A DNA stretch of 64,000 nucleotides from Streptomyces caeruleatus (lineage in GTDB: Bacteria > Actinomycetota > Actinomycetes > Streptomycetales > Streptomycetaceae): assembly GCF_001514235.1 (NCBI RefSeq), contig NZ_KQ948929.1, positions 237,566-301,565 on the forward strand. The letters are read 5' to 3'. The position numbers and the translations under genes were made by a program. The notes beneath the pieces are model-generated. The model was given only the letters and a program-made list of their open reading frames with translations, was not told the origin of the DNA and did no database searches. Position 1 is the stretch's first letter. Each line of letters begins with the position of its first letter. Below are positions 9,211 through 17,796 of this stretch, piece by piece.

Positions 9211-9280
9211 GAGTTCCCCCCTCATGGCGGTGGCTGAGTTCGCCCATCGTCCACCGGGCTCGGGCGCGGGGTGAACCTGC

Positions 9281-9661
9281 CTATTCAGAGGTTCCGGTGC
9301 GCGGACGCCGGTGGTAACGCTCAAGGGCGTCGGGCGCGCGCACGCCGGCTTCGGCTGTCGCCGCGAGTTCCACCGTGATGCGGAGCCCGCCCTCGGAGCG
9401 TGCGGTGAGGGTGAGGGTTCCGTCGTGTGCGTGGGTGATGGTCCTGACGATCGCCAGGCCGAGGCCGACGCCCGCGTGGTCGGTGTGTACGCGTTCGGTG
9501 CCCCGCTGGAAGGGTTCCGTGAGGGTCGAGGCCAGCTCTGGAGTCAGCTTCTCGCCGGTGTTTTCGACCGTGAGCGTCACGGTGTCCGGGCCGGCGCGGG
9601 TGGTGACCCGTACGGTGCCGTCTTCGGGCAGGTTGTGGACGACGGCGTTGTGGAGTCGGCG
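9281..9661 (-). pseudogene. Remnant of a sensor histidine kinase (ATPase domain only)
   Basis: The last 126 codons encode the C-terminal half of a HATPase_c domain: NAVVHNLPEDG (N box without its first part), VENTGEKL, and GVGLGLAIVRTITHAHDG (G box). Everything upstream, including the phospho-acceptor His, membrane segments and the start, is missing. Above 9661 the frame continues as non-homologous sequence antisense to the next gene. No response regulator is beside it. The 5' part was most likely lost by deletion; the fragment should not be functional. Confidence 0.8.
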
Positions 9662-9725
9662 CGTATCGCCGGCGTATCGAAAACCGCATACGTGCCGGCG
9701 ACGCCGTGCTGCCTTGACTGGCGTT

Positions 9726-10772
9726 ATGACTCGACTCATCCGCCGGGACACCGGCTCCGGTGGCCGGCGTGCGCGCATCAGCCGGGTGGTCCGCAGCGGC
9801 TTCCGGCCGGGGCCCTGGAAGCGCGAGCTGGTGCTCGCCGTGCCGGCGCTGCTGCTCGGACTGCTCCTGCTTCTGCACACGCAGGTCACGGACCGCGGGG
9901 GCCTCGGCAGCCTGGTGGAGACCTTCCTGCCCTCGTTCGGGCTGTTCGTCCCGGTGCTGCTGGCCGCGGCGTTGTGGCGCCGCTCCGCCTCCGCGGTGGT
10001 CGCGCTGCTGCTGCCGGTCCTGGTGTGGCTGCACCTCTTCGGCGGGCTGCTCGGCGACAGGTCGCACTCCGGCGGCGACCTCACGGTCGTCAGTCACAAC
10101 GTCGGCGCCGACAACCCCGACCCGGCCGGCACCGCCCGTGACCTGGCCGCCTCCGGGGCGGACGTGCTGGCCCTCGAAGAGGTGACCGAGGACGCCAGGG
10201 GCGCGTACGAGAAGGTGCTGGCGCAGGCGTACCGGTATCACACGGTGCAGGGCACGGTCGGGCTGTGGAGCAAGTCGCCGTTGTCGGACTCCCGGGCGGT
10301 CGACATCGAGCTGGACTACGGGCCGCTGGCGGACACCAAGCCGGCCGACGTCAAGCTGGCCTACGCCCGGGCGCTGCGCACCACGGTGGCCACGCGGAAG
10401 GGTCCGCTGGCCGTGTACGTGGCCCATCTGGGGTCGGTACGGGTGTTTCCCCGCAACGGCTTCTGGACGGACAGCCGGGATCGTGGCGCGCAGGCGCTCG
10501 GCAAGGCCCTCGCCGAGGAGCGGAACGAGCGGGTGGTGCTGCTCGGCGACCTGAACGGCACGACGGACGACCGGGCGTTCGACGGCCTCACCTCGCAGCT
10601 GCGCTCGGCCCAGGAGGAGGCCGGGGACGGCTTCGGCTTCAGCTGGCCGGCGACGTTTCCGGTGGCGCGGATCGACCACATCCTGGTCCGCGGTGTGGAG
10701 ACCACGAGCTCGTGGGTACTGCAGGCCACGGGAAGCGACCATCTGCCGGTGGCGGCCGGAATCAGCTGGTGA
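9726..10772 (+). CDS. Membrane endonuclease/exonuclease/phosphatase-family protein (VanJ-like architecture)
   Basis: 348 residues from the ATG at 9726; the longer open frame is a shadow of the kinase remnant. Three hydrophobic segments at about residues 35-52, 65-85 and 88-105 precede an extracytoplasmic or cytoplasmic EEP domain. That domain shows TVVSHNVG, LALEEVTED (metal-binding Glu), VAHLGS, LLGDLNGTTDD and a final GSDHLPV (catalytic Asp-His). Small membrane-bound EEP proteins in Streptomyces include VanJ, linked to teicoplanin resistance through the undecaprenyl cycle. The architecture matches, but substrate is an inference. No glycopeptide genes are nearby. Confidence 0.8.
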   Translation: MTRLIRRDTGSGGRRARISRVVRSGFRPGPWKRELVLAVPALLLGLLLLLHTQVTDRGGLGSLVETFLPSFGLFVPVLLAAALWRRSASAVVALLLPVLVWLHLFGGLLGDRSHSGGDLTVVSHNVGADNPDPAGTARDLAASGADVLALEEVTEDARGAYEKVLAQAYRYHTVQGTVGLWSKSPLSDSRAVDIELDYGPLADTKPADVKLAYARALRTTVATRKGPLAVYVAHLGSVRVFPRNGFWTDSRDRGAQALGKALAEERNERVVLLGDLNGTTDDRAFDGLTSQLRSAQEEAGDGFGFSWPATFPVARIDHILVRGVETTSSWVLQATGSDHLPVAAGISW

Positions 10773-10896
10773 ACCGATCAGCTCGACCACGCGGACGGGC
10801 CGTTCGGGTGTCGGCGCCGCCTGTACTCCGCGCGGCGATGAGTTTCGGCAGCACCCTGGGTCTACGCAGCGAGGAACCGCTCCCGAGGAGGACGAC

Positions 10897-11472
10897 ATGA
10901 CCGCCACCTACACCTTCGACGTGTTCTCCAGCCTCGACGGCTTCGGCGCCGCGGGCGGCGACTGGACCGGCTACTGGGGCAAGCAAGGGCCCGAGCTGCT
11001 CGACCACCGCCTTGCCGTGTACGACGAGGAGCAGCGGATGGTGCTCGGTGCCCACACCTATCGGGCCTTCGCGCGGATGCTGGCCGAGAGCACCGAGGAG
11101 TCCGACGTGCGTGACCCCTGGGTCACCCGGATGAGGAATCTGCCGACGACGGTCGTGTCGACGACCCTGGAGGGCCCTCTCGACTGGCCGGACGCGACCC
11201 TCGTGAGCGGTGACGCCGTCGATGTCGTCGCCCGGCTCAAGGAGGAGTCCGAAGTACCGTTGCGCTCGCACGGCAGCCTGTCGTTGAACCGGGCGCTGAT
11301 GGCCGCCGGTCTGGTCGACCGCCTTCAGGTGACGCTCTTCCCCGTGGTCACCGGTCGGACCGGGTTGGACCCGGTCTTCCGGGGCGCGGCCGACTTCGAC
11401 CTGGAGCTGCTTGAGCACCGGACGCTCGACGGGCACATCCAGGAGCTCGTCTACCGGCCCGTCCTCCATTGA
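10897..11472 (+). CDS. Dihydrofolate reductase-fold (RibD C-terminal type) protein
   Basis: 191 residues from the ATG at 10897, preceded by GAGGAGGA. The fold is recognised from TFDVFSSLDGFGAA at the N-terminus, MVLGAHTYRAF, LPTTVVSTTL, and the C-terminal ALMAAGLVDRLQVTLFPVVTG segment shared by RibD reductase-domain proteins. These use NADPH; the physiological substrate of the many stand-alone copies in Streptomyces is unknown, and a role in folate synthesis should not be assumed. A single gene, convergent with the membrane protein gene that follows. Confidence 0.85.
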   Translation: MTATYTFDVFSSLDGFGAAGGDWTGYWGKQGPELLDHRLAVYDEEQRMVLGAHTYRAFARMLAESTEESDVRDPWVTRMRNLPTTVVSTTLEGPLDWPDATLVSGDAVDVVARLKEESEVPLRSHGSLSLNRALMAAGLVDRLQVTLFPVVTGRTGLDPVFRGAADFDLELLEHRTLDGHIQELVYRPVLH

Positions 11473-11491
11473 CGTCCCGGCTCGGCCGCCC

Positions 11492-12421
11492 TCACAGCGT
11501 GTAGGTGATCTTCTCTTCCCGTATCAGCTCTTCCAGTTCGTCGTCCGACAGCGGGTGCAGAGTGTTCAGGAGTCGACGCAGCCCCGGCTCGTCCAGGCTC
11601 TGGCTGGTGACCTCGACCTCCGTGTTCCCGCGGCGGCGGACGAGGGTGACGTCGTGGCCCCCGCCGGGCAGGTCGCGGAGCGTGGCCTTCTCACCCTGTG
11701 CGTTCACCGTGCAGGTCACGCCCCGCTCCTCGGGCTCCGGGCATCGCAGCGGTGTCTGCTCGGACGATGAGCGCACCACGAGGCCCACGTAGCCCAGCTC
11801 GTAGCCCGCCCGGACGGGGCCGTAGTCCACGAAAAAGGAGGCCGGGCCGACCTCGGCGCGGGACACCTCCATGCCCGGTGGCGTGGCTCCCAGGTACAGC
11901 AACTCCGGGTTCTCCCGGTACCGTGCGACCTCCGCGTCGTACTCGCGCTCCCGCGCCTGCGCGGGGCCGACGAAGCCGCCGTAGGCCACCCCGGCCGCGA
12001 GCACGGCCAGCGCCCCCAGCCGTACCCCCCGGCTGGGCACGAAGAACGCCGCGGCCACGGCGTACGGCATTCCGGTGAGGGCGATCCGGGTACTGGCGCT
12101 TCCCAGGTCGACGTCCGCGCCGTAGGCGGCCAGACCTGCCGCGACGCCTGCCGTGCCGAGGACGAACACCAGTACCGCCCAGCCGAGCCGGCGCGACGCG
12201 GAGGCGCACAGCGGGACCAGGGTCCTCGCCGGCAGACCTGCCGCGGCCAGCAGGAGCACGGTCAGCGGTACACCGAGCAGGAAGACCGGCACCGTCGCAC
12301 CGGCACCCCCGCCCCACGCCGACGCCACCACCCCGAAGCCGAGCACCGGCACCATGGCCGCCGTCATGGCCCAGACCAGGAGGAGGTGCAGGGCCGTCAG
12401 CGTCGCTCTACCGCTTGTCAT
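11492..12421 (-). CDS. Hypothetical membrane protein with extracytoplasmic C-terminal domain
   Basis: 309 residues. Four or five hydrophobic segments fill residues 8-150 (for example around 10-35, 45-62, 80-98, 110-125 and 132-150). They are followed by a hydrophilic domain of about 155 residues holding two Cys residues (LRCPEPEERGVTCTV). The tail ends SDDELEELIREEKITYTL. I do not recognise the family. An inverted repeat lies about 35 bp upstream of the start and may control it. Confidence 0.6.
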   Translation of the reverse strand: MTSGRATLTALHLLLVWAMTAAMVPVLGFGVVASAWGGGAGATVPVFLLGVPLTVLLLAAAGLPARTLVPLCASASRRLGWAVLVFVLGTAGVAAGLAAYGADVDLGSASTRIALTGMPYAVAAAFFVPSRGVRLGALAVLAAGVAYGGFVGPAQAREREYDAEVARYRENPELLYLGATPPGMEVSRAEVGPASFFVDYGPVRAGYELGYVGLVVRSSSEQTPLRCPEPEERGVTCTVNAQGEKATLRDLPGGGHDVTLVRRRGNTEVEVTSQSLDEPGLRRLLNTLHPLSDDELEELIREEKITYTL

Positions 12422-12455
12422 GGCGGGGAGCCTGTCAGCCCGGCGTCCCGGGGAG

Positions 12456-12475
12456 CATGAGTACTCGTACTCATG
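12456..12475. promoter_or_regulatory. Perfect inverted repeat upstream of the 12421 gene, candidate operator
   Basis: CATGAGTAC-TC-GTACTCATG: two nine-base arms around a two-base centre. It sits 35 bp before the start of the minus-strand membrane protein gene and just beyond the stop of the glycosyltransferase gene. The short spacer favours a dimeric regulator site (TetR, PadR or MarR type) over a transcription terminator. No matching regulator gene is in the immediate neighbourhood. Confidence 0.45.
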
Positions 12476-12497
12476 TCCTGAGAATGTTCCCCCGCTG

Positions 12498-14330
12498 TCA
12501 GCGCTTGAGTTCTTCCAGCAGCCGGGTGGCCGCCATGGCCCAGGTCCGCTTCTCGGTCAGGGCCGCCCGCACGGTGGCGGCGCCGTCGAACGCGGCGTCC
12601 AGATTGCCGAGGACCATCGTGATGGCGATGCGCCAGTCGTCGACGTTGGCGTCCTCGTGCCGCTTTCCGTTCCGCACCGGCACCACGAGCCGGTTGATCA
12701 TCTCGGGCATGTCCTGGGAGAGCAGTTTCTCCAGCAGCAGGCCCAGACCGCTGGCGCCGCTGATCAGGACGGGGGTGCCTGAGGTGATCGCCTCCAGGCC
12801 GGCCAGGCCGAACCCCTCGACCCGTGAGGGCATCAGGACCAGGCTGGAGGTGCGCAGGTCGTCACGGATGGCCTGCAGGTCGTCGGTGAAGTTCCGGGGC
12901 AGGACCTTGACCGCCGGGCAGTCGGCGATGTCCTCCAGCCGCTCCTTCAGCGCCCTGCCCTCCCCGGGCTTCGCCCCGCGGACCAGGAGTTCCACCTCAC
13001 GGTGCGGGCTGCGACCGCGCATGGCCGCGCCGACCGCGCGCGCCGCCAGGTCGACTCCCTTGATCCCTTCGTCGGAGAGCCGGCCGAAGAGCAGGATCCT
13101 GGGGGTGCCCGGCGGTCGGGTCCTAGGCGCCCTGCTGAATTCGTCGGGGCCGTCGAAACCGGGGTCGAGCTGGACCGGGGACGGGATCCCCGCCTTCTCG
13201 TGCACATGACGGCCGAACCAGTCGTACAGCAGCGGCCCGACACACACCGTCAGCTTCGCGCCCCGTGCCAGCGCTTCCTCCGCCTTCCCGCGTTCCTCGG
13301 CCACCGCCGCCTCGTCCACGGTGGTCCCGGGCTCGTGCTGCTTGTGGAACGGGGTGTCGTCGGCGGACATGTGGATGAAGTGCACCCGCTGCGCGTTCGG
13401 GAAGTAGCCCTGCATCACGCGCGCGTAGCGGCCGGTGACCCAGCTGTGGCCGACGACGATGTCCGGCTCCACGCCGCGGGGCAGGTCCGGCTTCTGCATC
13501 AGGGCTTCGTCGCGGGGCCGCCCCGGGTCCACCGGTGCGGCGACCAGCCGTACGTCGTACGCGTCGGCGTCCGCCGTCTCCTTCGCCGAGGGCTCGGGCA
13601 CCAGGCAGTACGTCTGCAGTCCCAGGGCGGCGAACGCCTGGCACAGATAGCGGCTGAACGCGCTCAGCCCGCCCTTGGCGGGCAGCCACTCGTCGGCGAC
13701 CACCAGCACCCGCTGCCCCGAGGAGCCCTTGGCCGCGGCGGTTTCGGACGTGTCCGGCTCCGGCGCCGGGGATTGCGGTGCGGGGGCTCTGGGCGTCGGG
13801 GACTTCGGCGTCGCCTGCTCCGGTGGGGCGGCCTGTGCCGGAGCCCCGGTCGGCAGGGGCTCCGGTCCGGCGTCCGCGCCGTCCAGCTCCGTCTCCTCGG
13901 TCCACTCCGCCTTGTTCCACACCACGGGCGAGCTCACCCACTCGCTGCCGAGGACGGGGCCCAGCAGCGCGGCGGCCTCGGTGGGGGTCTCGCTGTCGAT
14001 CCGCGCCACGGCGCCCGTCTCCCGGTTGACCAGTTCGACGCGGACCGAGCCGGCCACCGCGGGCGGAGCCGACGCCAGCCATCGGACGATCTCCTGGGAC
14101 ACCCGGCCGAGTTCGCGCTCGCCGTCCTCCCCCGCCGCGCCGAACGCGTGGACCACGACCGAGGTGACGGCGTGTCCGCCCGCCTGCTCGGGGCCACGGT
14201 CGCCCAGGTCGAATCCGGGCGTCGCCGGGAGTCCCGTCTCGCGGAAACGTTCGTAGAGGACTTTGATCTGTTCGCTGATCAGGCCCGAGGCGGACTGGAC
14301 GATCAGAGACACGAGCACCGGGTCGACCAT
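12498..14330 (-). CDS. GT4-type glycosyltransferase with N-terminal adaptor-like domain
   Basis: 610 residues. Residues 1-30 form an amphipathic or hydrophobic helix. Residues 75-140 (RVSQEIVRWLAS and VRVELVNRETGAVARIDSET) resemble the effector-associated EACC1-like adaptors of Streptomyces conflict proteins; this is my reading, not certain. A Pro/Ala-rich linker spans about 150-200. From residue 205 a GT-B fold begins (VLVVADEWLPAKGGLSAFSR) and continues through IVVGHSWVTGR, ILLFGRLSDEGIKGVDLAAR and the EX7E-like nucleotide-sugar site PSRVEGFGLAGLEAITSG-TPV. All core GT4 features are present, so it should transfer a sugar from an NDP-sugar. It is divergent (56 bp) from the CHAT protease gene, in the island with the trypsin-TIR-NACHT protein. 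Confidence 0.8.
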   Translation of the reverse strand: MVDPVLVSLIVQSASGLISEQIKVLYERFRETGLPATPGFDLGDRGPEQAGGHAVTSVVVHAFGAAGEDGERELGRVSQEIVRWLASAPPAVAGSVRVELVNRETGAVARIDSETPTEAAALLGPVLGSEWVSSPVVWNKAEWTEETELDGADAGPEPLPTGAPAQAAPPEQATPKSPTPRAPAPQSPAPEPDTSETAAAKGSSGQRVLVVADEWLPAKGGLSAFSRYLCQAFAALGLQTYCLVPEPSAKETADADAYDVRLVAAPVDPGRPRDEALMQKPDLPRGVEPDIVVGHSWVTGRYARVMQGYFPNAQRVHFIHMSADDTPFHKQHEPGTTVDEAAVAEERGKAEEALARGAKLTVCVGPLLYDWFGRHVHEKAGIPSPVQLDPGFDGPDEFSRAPRTRPPGTPRILLFGRLSDEGIKGVDLAARAVGAAMRGRSPHREVELLVRGAKPGEGRALKERLEDIADCPAVKVLPRNFTDDLQAIRDDLRTSSLVLMPSRVEGFGLAGLEAITSGTPVLISGASGLGLLLEKLLSQDMPEMINRLVVPVRNGKRHEDANVDDWRIAITMVLGNLDAAFDGAATVRAALTEKRTWAMAATRLLEELKR

Positions 14331-14386
14331 GCCCTGATGATGTCAGAGAACCACGCTTTCGCCCTCCCTTCGCGGACTCGTCGTGA

Positions 14387-16948
14387 TTGCATGCACACGT
14401 GGCATCACGTCCCGGAACCCCGCTCCTGGAAGCCCTGTTGGCACCTCAGGCCGTGTTCCGCGGCATGCCGGGCGAGCCGGCGGACCCCGAGATCTGGGAG
14501 CGCGCGGCCCGGGCGGCGAGCGGGCTGCACAGGCTCGGGCGGTGGGGCGAACTCGCCGGGTTCTACGGCGATCTGGCCGACGACGCGTGGCGGGAGGGCC
14601 GGTACCGGCGGAGCCTTCGGTTGCTGCTGGCCGCCCGTGTGGTCGCCGTACGGGCGGGCGACGAGGCGAAGGTCGTCTCCGTCACGAGCCTGTTGGCCAT
14701 GCGCCACCGGCTGCGGGGCGGCTTCGTGGTCGCCGAGACGTGGGATCACGCCCAACTCGCCCTTCCCCTCGACGAGTCGACGGCCAGGGCGCACGCGGTC
14801 GCCAGGCGTGAACTGGCCACGCTCCGCGGGCTGACCGGCGAGTACCAGGAGGGCATCGCCTTGTGCGAGCAGGCGCTCCAGGTGTGCCGCGCCTTCGCGG
14901 ACCGGCCCCAGATGGTCCTGATCCACGTGCAGGTCCTGCTCGAACGCAGCCTGGGCGAACGGTTGTCGGGCCGGCTGGACCTGGCGCTCGCGACGCTGGC
15001 CGAGGCGCGGGCCCTGGCCGAGGCGCACGAGGGCGAGGTGAACGATCTGACGCGCGGCATGATCGCCGTACGCGAGGCGCGGCTGCACGTCATGGTCGGA
15101 GACCCGCGGACGGGCCTTGCCGCATATCTGCGCGCCGAGGACCTGTTCACCGGGGTGAGTGCGGACAACCTCGTGATCACCCGGATTTCCCGGATCGACT
15201 GTCTGCGCGCGCTGGGCCGCACCGAGGACGCCCTGGCGCTGGCCGACGAACTGGCCGAGGAGTGCGAACGGGCCGGTGAGCACTCCCGGCTCGGTCAGAT
15301 TCTGCTGGAGCGGGCCGACATCCAGTACGCGAGCGGGGACTTCGCCGGAGCGGCCGCCACCGCACGGCGTGCGGGGCGGGGGCAGCGGGACGACGACTCC
15401 CTCGAAGGACTGCGCCGACGGCGGCACCTGGCGCGGGCCCTGCTCGCCTCCGGCGGGGACCAGCGTGAGGCGGCAGGCCATCTGGGCGTGATCCTGGAGA
15501 CCGCCTGCCGCCCGGACCGCCGGGATCTGGCGCGCACCTGGCAGGCGCTCCACGAGGCGCTGTCGATCTCCGACGAGTCGGTGCTGCCCTCCGCCGTCTG
15601 GTTCGCCGCCGGGCGGGGCGCGCTCATCGGTGCGGAGCTGCAACGCGACCTGCTGAGCGCCCCTGAGGCCCGCTGGGGTGTGCACGCGGAGCGCGAGGAG
15701 GTGTACGCCGCGGCGATCCGGCTGCACGCCGCCGTCGAGGATCACGACGCCGTCGCCCAGGTCATGGAGCTGGGCCGGGCCGATGTGCTCAACCGGGTAC
15801 TGCTGGACGGGAGTTCGCTGACCCGGCCGCTGACCGACCTGCCGCTGCTTCCCCCGTCGGCCGGCGACGACCGGCTGCAGGACCTGTTCGAGCTGGGCTC
15901 GGACGTGGCGCGGGTGCTGGCGGGCGGGAACGCCGACGAGATCGCTGTTCTGCCGCTGCCGGGCGGGCTGCCGTCGCCCGAGGAACTGGACGCGCTCGCG
16001 GACGTCGTCGTGATGGTGCAGCTGGGCCACGGCACCGCGGGGTGGTGGTCGTCGACGGCCGTGCGGGAACGGGGCGGCCGTTGGCGCGCGACGGTGGAGC
16101 CGGTGCCCGCGCGGCCGGCCCCGTGGATCGGGCGGATGGCCGCCGGTACGCCGCTGCCGCCGCGAGGCGTGGCCCGCGCCGTGTGGCAGGCGCTGGGCGA
16201 ACTGCTGCTGCCCGCCCCGGAGATCTGGCAGGGCACGCCCGAGGCTCCGAGGTCGGTCGTGATCTGCCCGGATCCCCGGCTGTGGCATGTGCCGTACGGT
16301 GCCCTCCTGCGCGGCGACACCGCGCTGGTGGACGTGGCGGAGGTGACGCTGACGCCGAGCCTGCGCACCCTGTGCCTGGTCCACGGCCGGGCCCGGCAGC
16401 CTGCTCCTTCGGGGAGTGGTGCGGGGGCGGCGGGCAGCCTTCTGGACGACGCGCTGCCCGCGTACGCGCGGGAGCGGGCGGCGTTGGACACTTGGCCCGG
16501 CGGGCACCGGCCGCTCGGCGGCCTGGCCGACGTGGCGGAGCTTTTGGCCCCGGCCCTGCTCTACGTCAGCGGTCATGGCGCCGCCCCGGGCGACACGACG
16601 CTGGGCCCGGCCGGGGTGACCCTGGACTCGCTGGCCACTCTGCCGCTGCCCGAACTGCTGCTGCTCGTGGGCTGCTGGAGCGCCACCGCGGCCAGCCGCT
16701 ACGGGCGGGACCCGTTGAGTCTCGCCGTCGGCGGCCTTCTCGGCGGCGCGCGGACCGTCGTGGCCGGTGTGGGCCGGGTCGGTGAGCAGGCCGCCGCCCG
16801 TATCGCCGCGCAGACCCTGCGGTACGTCGCCGAGGGGATGCCGGCGCGGTCGGCGCTGCGGGCGGCCGCGCGGGCGCTGCGTGACCGGCATCCCGAGCTC
16901 GGTCCGTACGACTGGGCCGGCATGTGTGTGATGGGGGCCGGAGACTGA
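14387..16948 (+). CDS. TPR-CHAT caspase-like protease
   Basis: About 853 residues. Residues 30-400 are helical TPR-like repeats (for example GEYQEGIALCEQALQVCRAF, GRTEDALALADELAEECERAG). The C-terminal CHAT domain, from about residue 560, has the caspase-like dyad: His730 in YVSGHGAAPGD and Cys763 in LLLVGCWSATAA. The end (ALRAAARALRD and YDWAGMCVMG) is typical of the family. CHAT proteins are cysteine proteases used in bacterial immunity and death pathways (Craspase relatives) and are commonly activated through partner sensors. The start is unsure: TTG at 14387 has no clear ribosome site, and GTG at 14399 is an alternative. It is divergent from the glycosyltransferase and convergent (7 bp) with the one-TM protein of the NACHT operon. 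Confidence 0.85.
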   Translation: MHAHVASRPGTPLLEALLAPQAVFRGMPGEPADPEIWERAARAASGLHRLGRWGELAGFYGDLADDAWREGRYRRSLRLLLAARVVAVRAGDEAKVVSVTSLLAMRHRLRGGFVVAETWDHAQLALPLDESTARAHAVARRELATLRGLTGEYQEGIALCEQALQVCRAFADRPQMVLIHVQVLLERSLGERLSGRLDLALATLAEARALAEAHEGEVNDLTRGMIAVREARLHVMVGDPRTGLAAYLRAEDLFTGVSADNLVITRISRIDCLRALGRTEDALALADELAEECERAGEHSRLGQILLERADIQYASGDFAGAAATARRAGRGQRDDDSLEGLRRRRHLARALLASGGDQREAAGHLGVILETACRPDRRDLARTWQALHEALSISDESVLPSAVWFAAGRGALIGAELQRDLLSAPEARWGVHAEREEVYAAAIRLHAAVEDHDAVAQVMELGRADVLNRVLLDGSSLTRPLTDLPLLPPSAGDDRLQDLFELGSDVARVLAGGNADEIAVLPLPGGLPSPEELDALADVVVMVQLGHGTAGWWSSTAVRERGGRWRATVEPVPARPAPWIGRMAAGTPLPPRGVARAVWQALGELLLPAPEIWQGTPEAPRSVVICPDPRLWHVPYGALLRGDTALVDVAEVTLTPSLRTLCLVHGRARQPAPSGSGAGAAGSLLDDALPAYARERAALDTWPGGHRPLGGLADVAELLAPALLYVSGHGAAPGDTTLGPAGVTLDSLATLPLPELLLLVGCWSATAASRYGRDPLSLAVGGLLGGARTVVAGVGRVGEQAAARIAAQTLRYVAEGMPARSALRAAARALRDRHPELGPYDWAGMCVMGAGD

Positions 16949-16955
16949 TTGCGGG

Positions 16956-17759
16956 TCAGCCGGCCGCGGCGGGACGCAGGCCGGGCCGGGGTTCGAAGGC
17001 GGATGCCGAGACGTCCCGGGCGAGCGTGGTCCCCTGCACGCCGTACGTGGCAATCGCGTCGACCCGCAGGATGAGGCAGAAGCGCTCGGTGCTCGCGAGC
17101 CGGTCGGACAGTTCCCGGTAGGAGCGGCGCAGGTAGACCATCGCCGCGTGGTTGGTGACGGCGCTCTGGCCGCAGACGACGAACACGGGCCGCGTCGCCG
17201 ACAGCGGGCGGAACTTGGCGACGAGTACGTGCTCGCACCGCCCGCGGTCCCACGGGAAGGTCTCCTCCCCCACCACGAAGGCCATGGAGTCCGGCCGGTC
17301 GCTGAAGGGCCGCACCTCGACGCCGGGGAGGTTGTGCTGCAGATGCCCGGCGGTTCGTACGTTGGAACCGTTCTCGGGGCCGCCGATGCAGAACTCCGCG
17401 CACGGTCCGTTGCTGTCGCGGAAGTCGCCGCTGACGCGCATCGACACCGCGCAGTCCAGTTCACGGGCCAGGACGACGGCCTCGACCATGGCCTGCACGT
17501 CGTGGTGCGCGGCCACGCCCGGCCGGTCCCACTTGTGGTTCATGACGACGATGCACGTCTCGCCCGGCCGCATCCCGAAGAACCGTGCCTTTCGGTGCAG
17601 CGCCCGCGTGTTCCGCCCGCGCTGCCACAGCCAGACGAACCCCGCGCTGAGCATGCTGGTGAGCAGCCCGATCGCCACGTTCAGCGTGACCCCCGCCACC
17701 GCCGCCCCCTCCGTCGGTCCACCTTGTGACGTCGTCGTCCGACGTCGTATCGGTGTCAC
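16956..17759 (-). CDS. Conserved hypothetical protein with one N-terminal membrane anchor
   Basis: 267 residues from a GTG at 17759 with a GGGAGA ribosome site. One membrane helix is at about residues 20-45 (VAGVTLNVAIGLLTSMLSAG, then WLWQRGR), with the basic end facing the cytoplasm. The remaining domain contains GETCIVVMNHKW, DVQAMVEAVVLARELDCAVSMRV, FCIGGPENGSNVRT and ATRPVFVVCGQSAVTNHAAM. The paired GGP-x-N and CGQS-x-TN loops look like a ligand pocket, but I cannot name the family. It lies 37 bp downstream of the trypsin-TIR-NACHT gene on the same strand, so they are probably co-transcribed. A membrane-attached sensor or effector partner is a reasonable guess only. Confidence 0.65.
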   Translation of the reverse strand: MTPIRRRTTTSQGGPTEGAAVAGVTLNVAIGLLTSMLSAGFVWLWQRGRNTRALHRKARFFGMRPGETCIVVMNHKWDRPGVAAHHDVQAMVEAVVLARELDCAVSMRVSGDFRDSNGPCAEFCIGGPENGSNVRTAGHLQHNLPGVEVRPFSDRPDSMAFVVGEETFPWDRGRCEHVLVAKFRPLSATRPVFVVCGQSAVTNHAAMVYLRRSYRELSDRLASTERFCLILRVDAIATYGVQGTTLARDVSASAFEPRPGLRPAAAG

Positions 17760-17796
17760 GTCATTCTCCCGGTTCGACCGGGTGTCTTCCAGAGTG

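Noticed and set aside
12456..12475. Reading the palindrome as a rho-independent terminator of the glycosyltransferase gene
   Set aside because: The stem is AT-containing with a two-base centre that cannot form a stable loop, and it lies beyond the stop of that gene only in the sense of the map, where a 20-bp operator is more natural.
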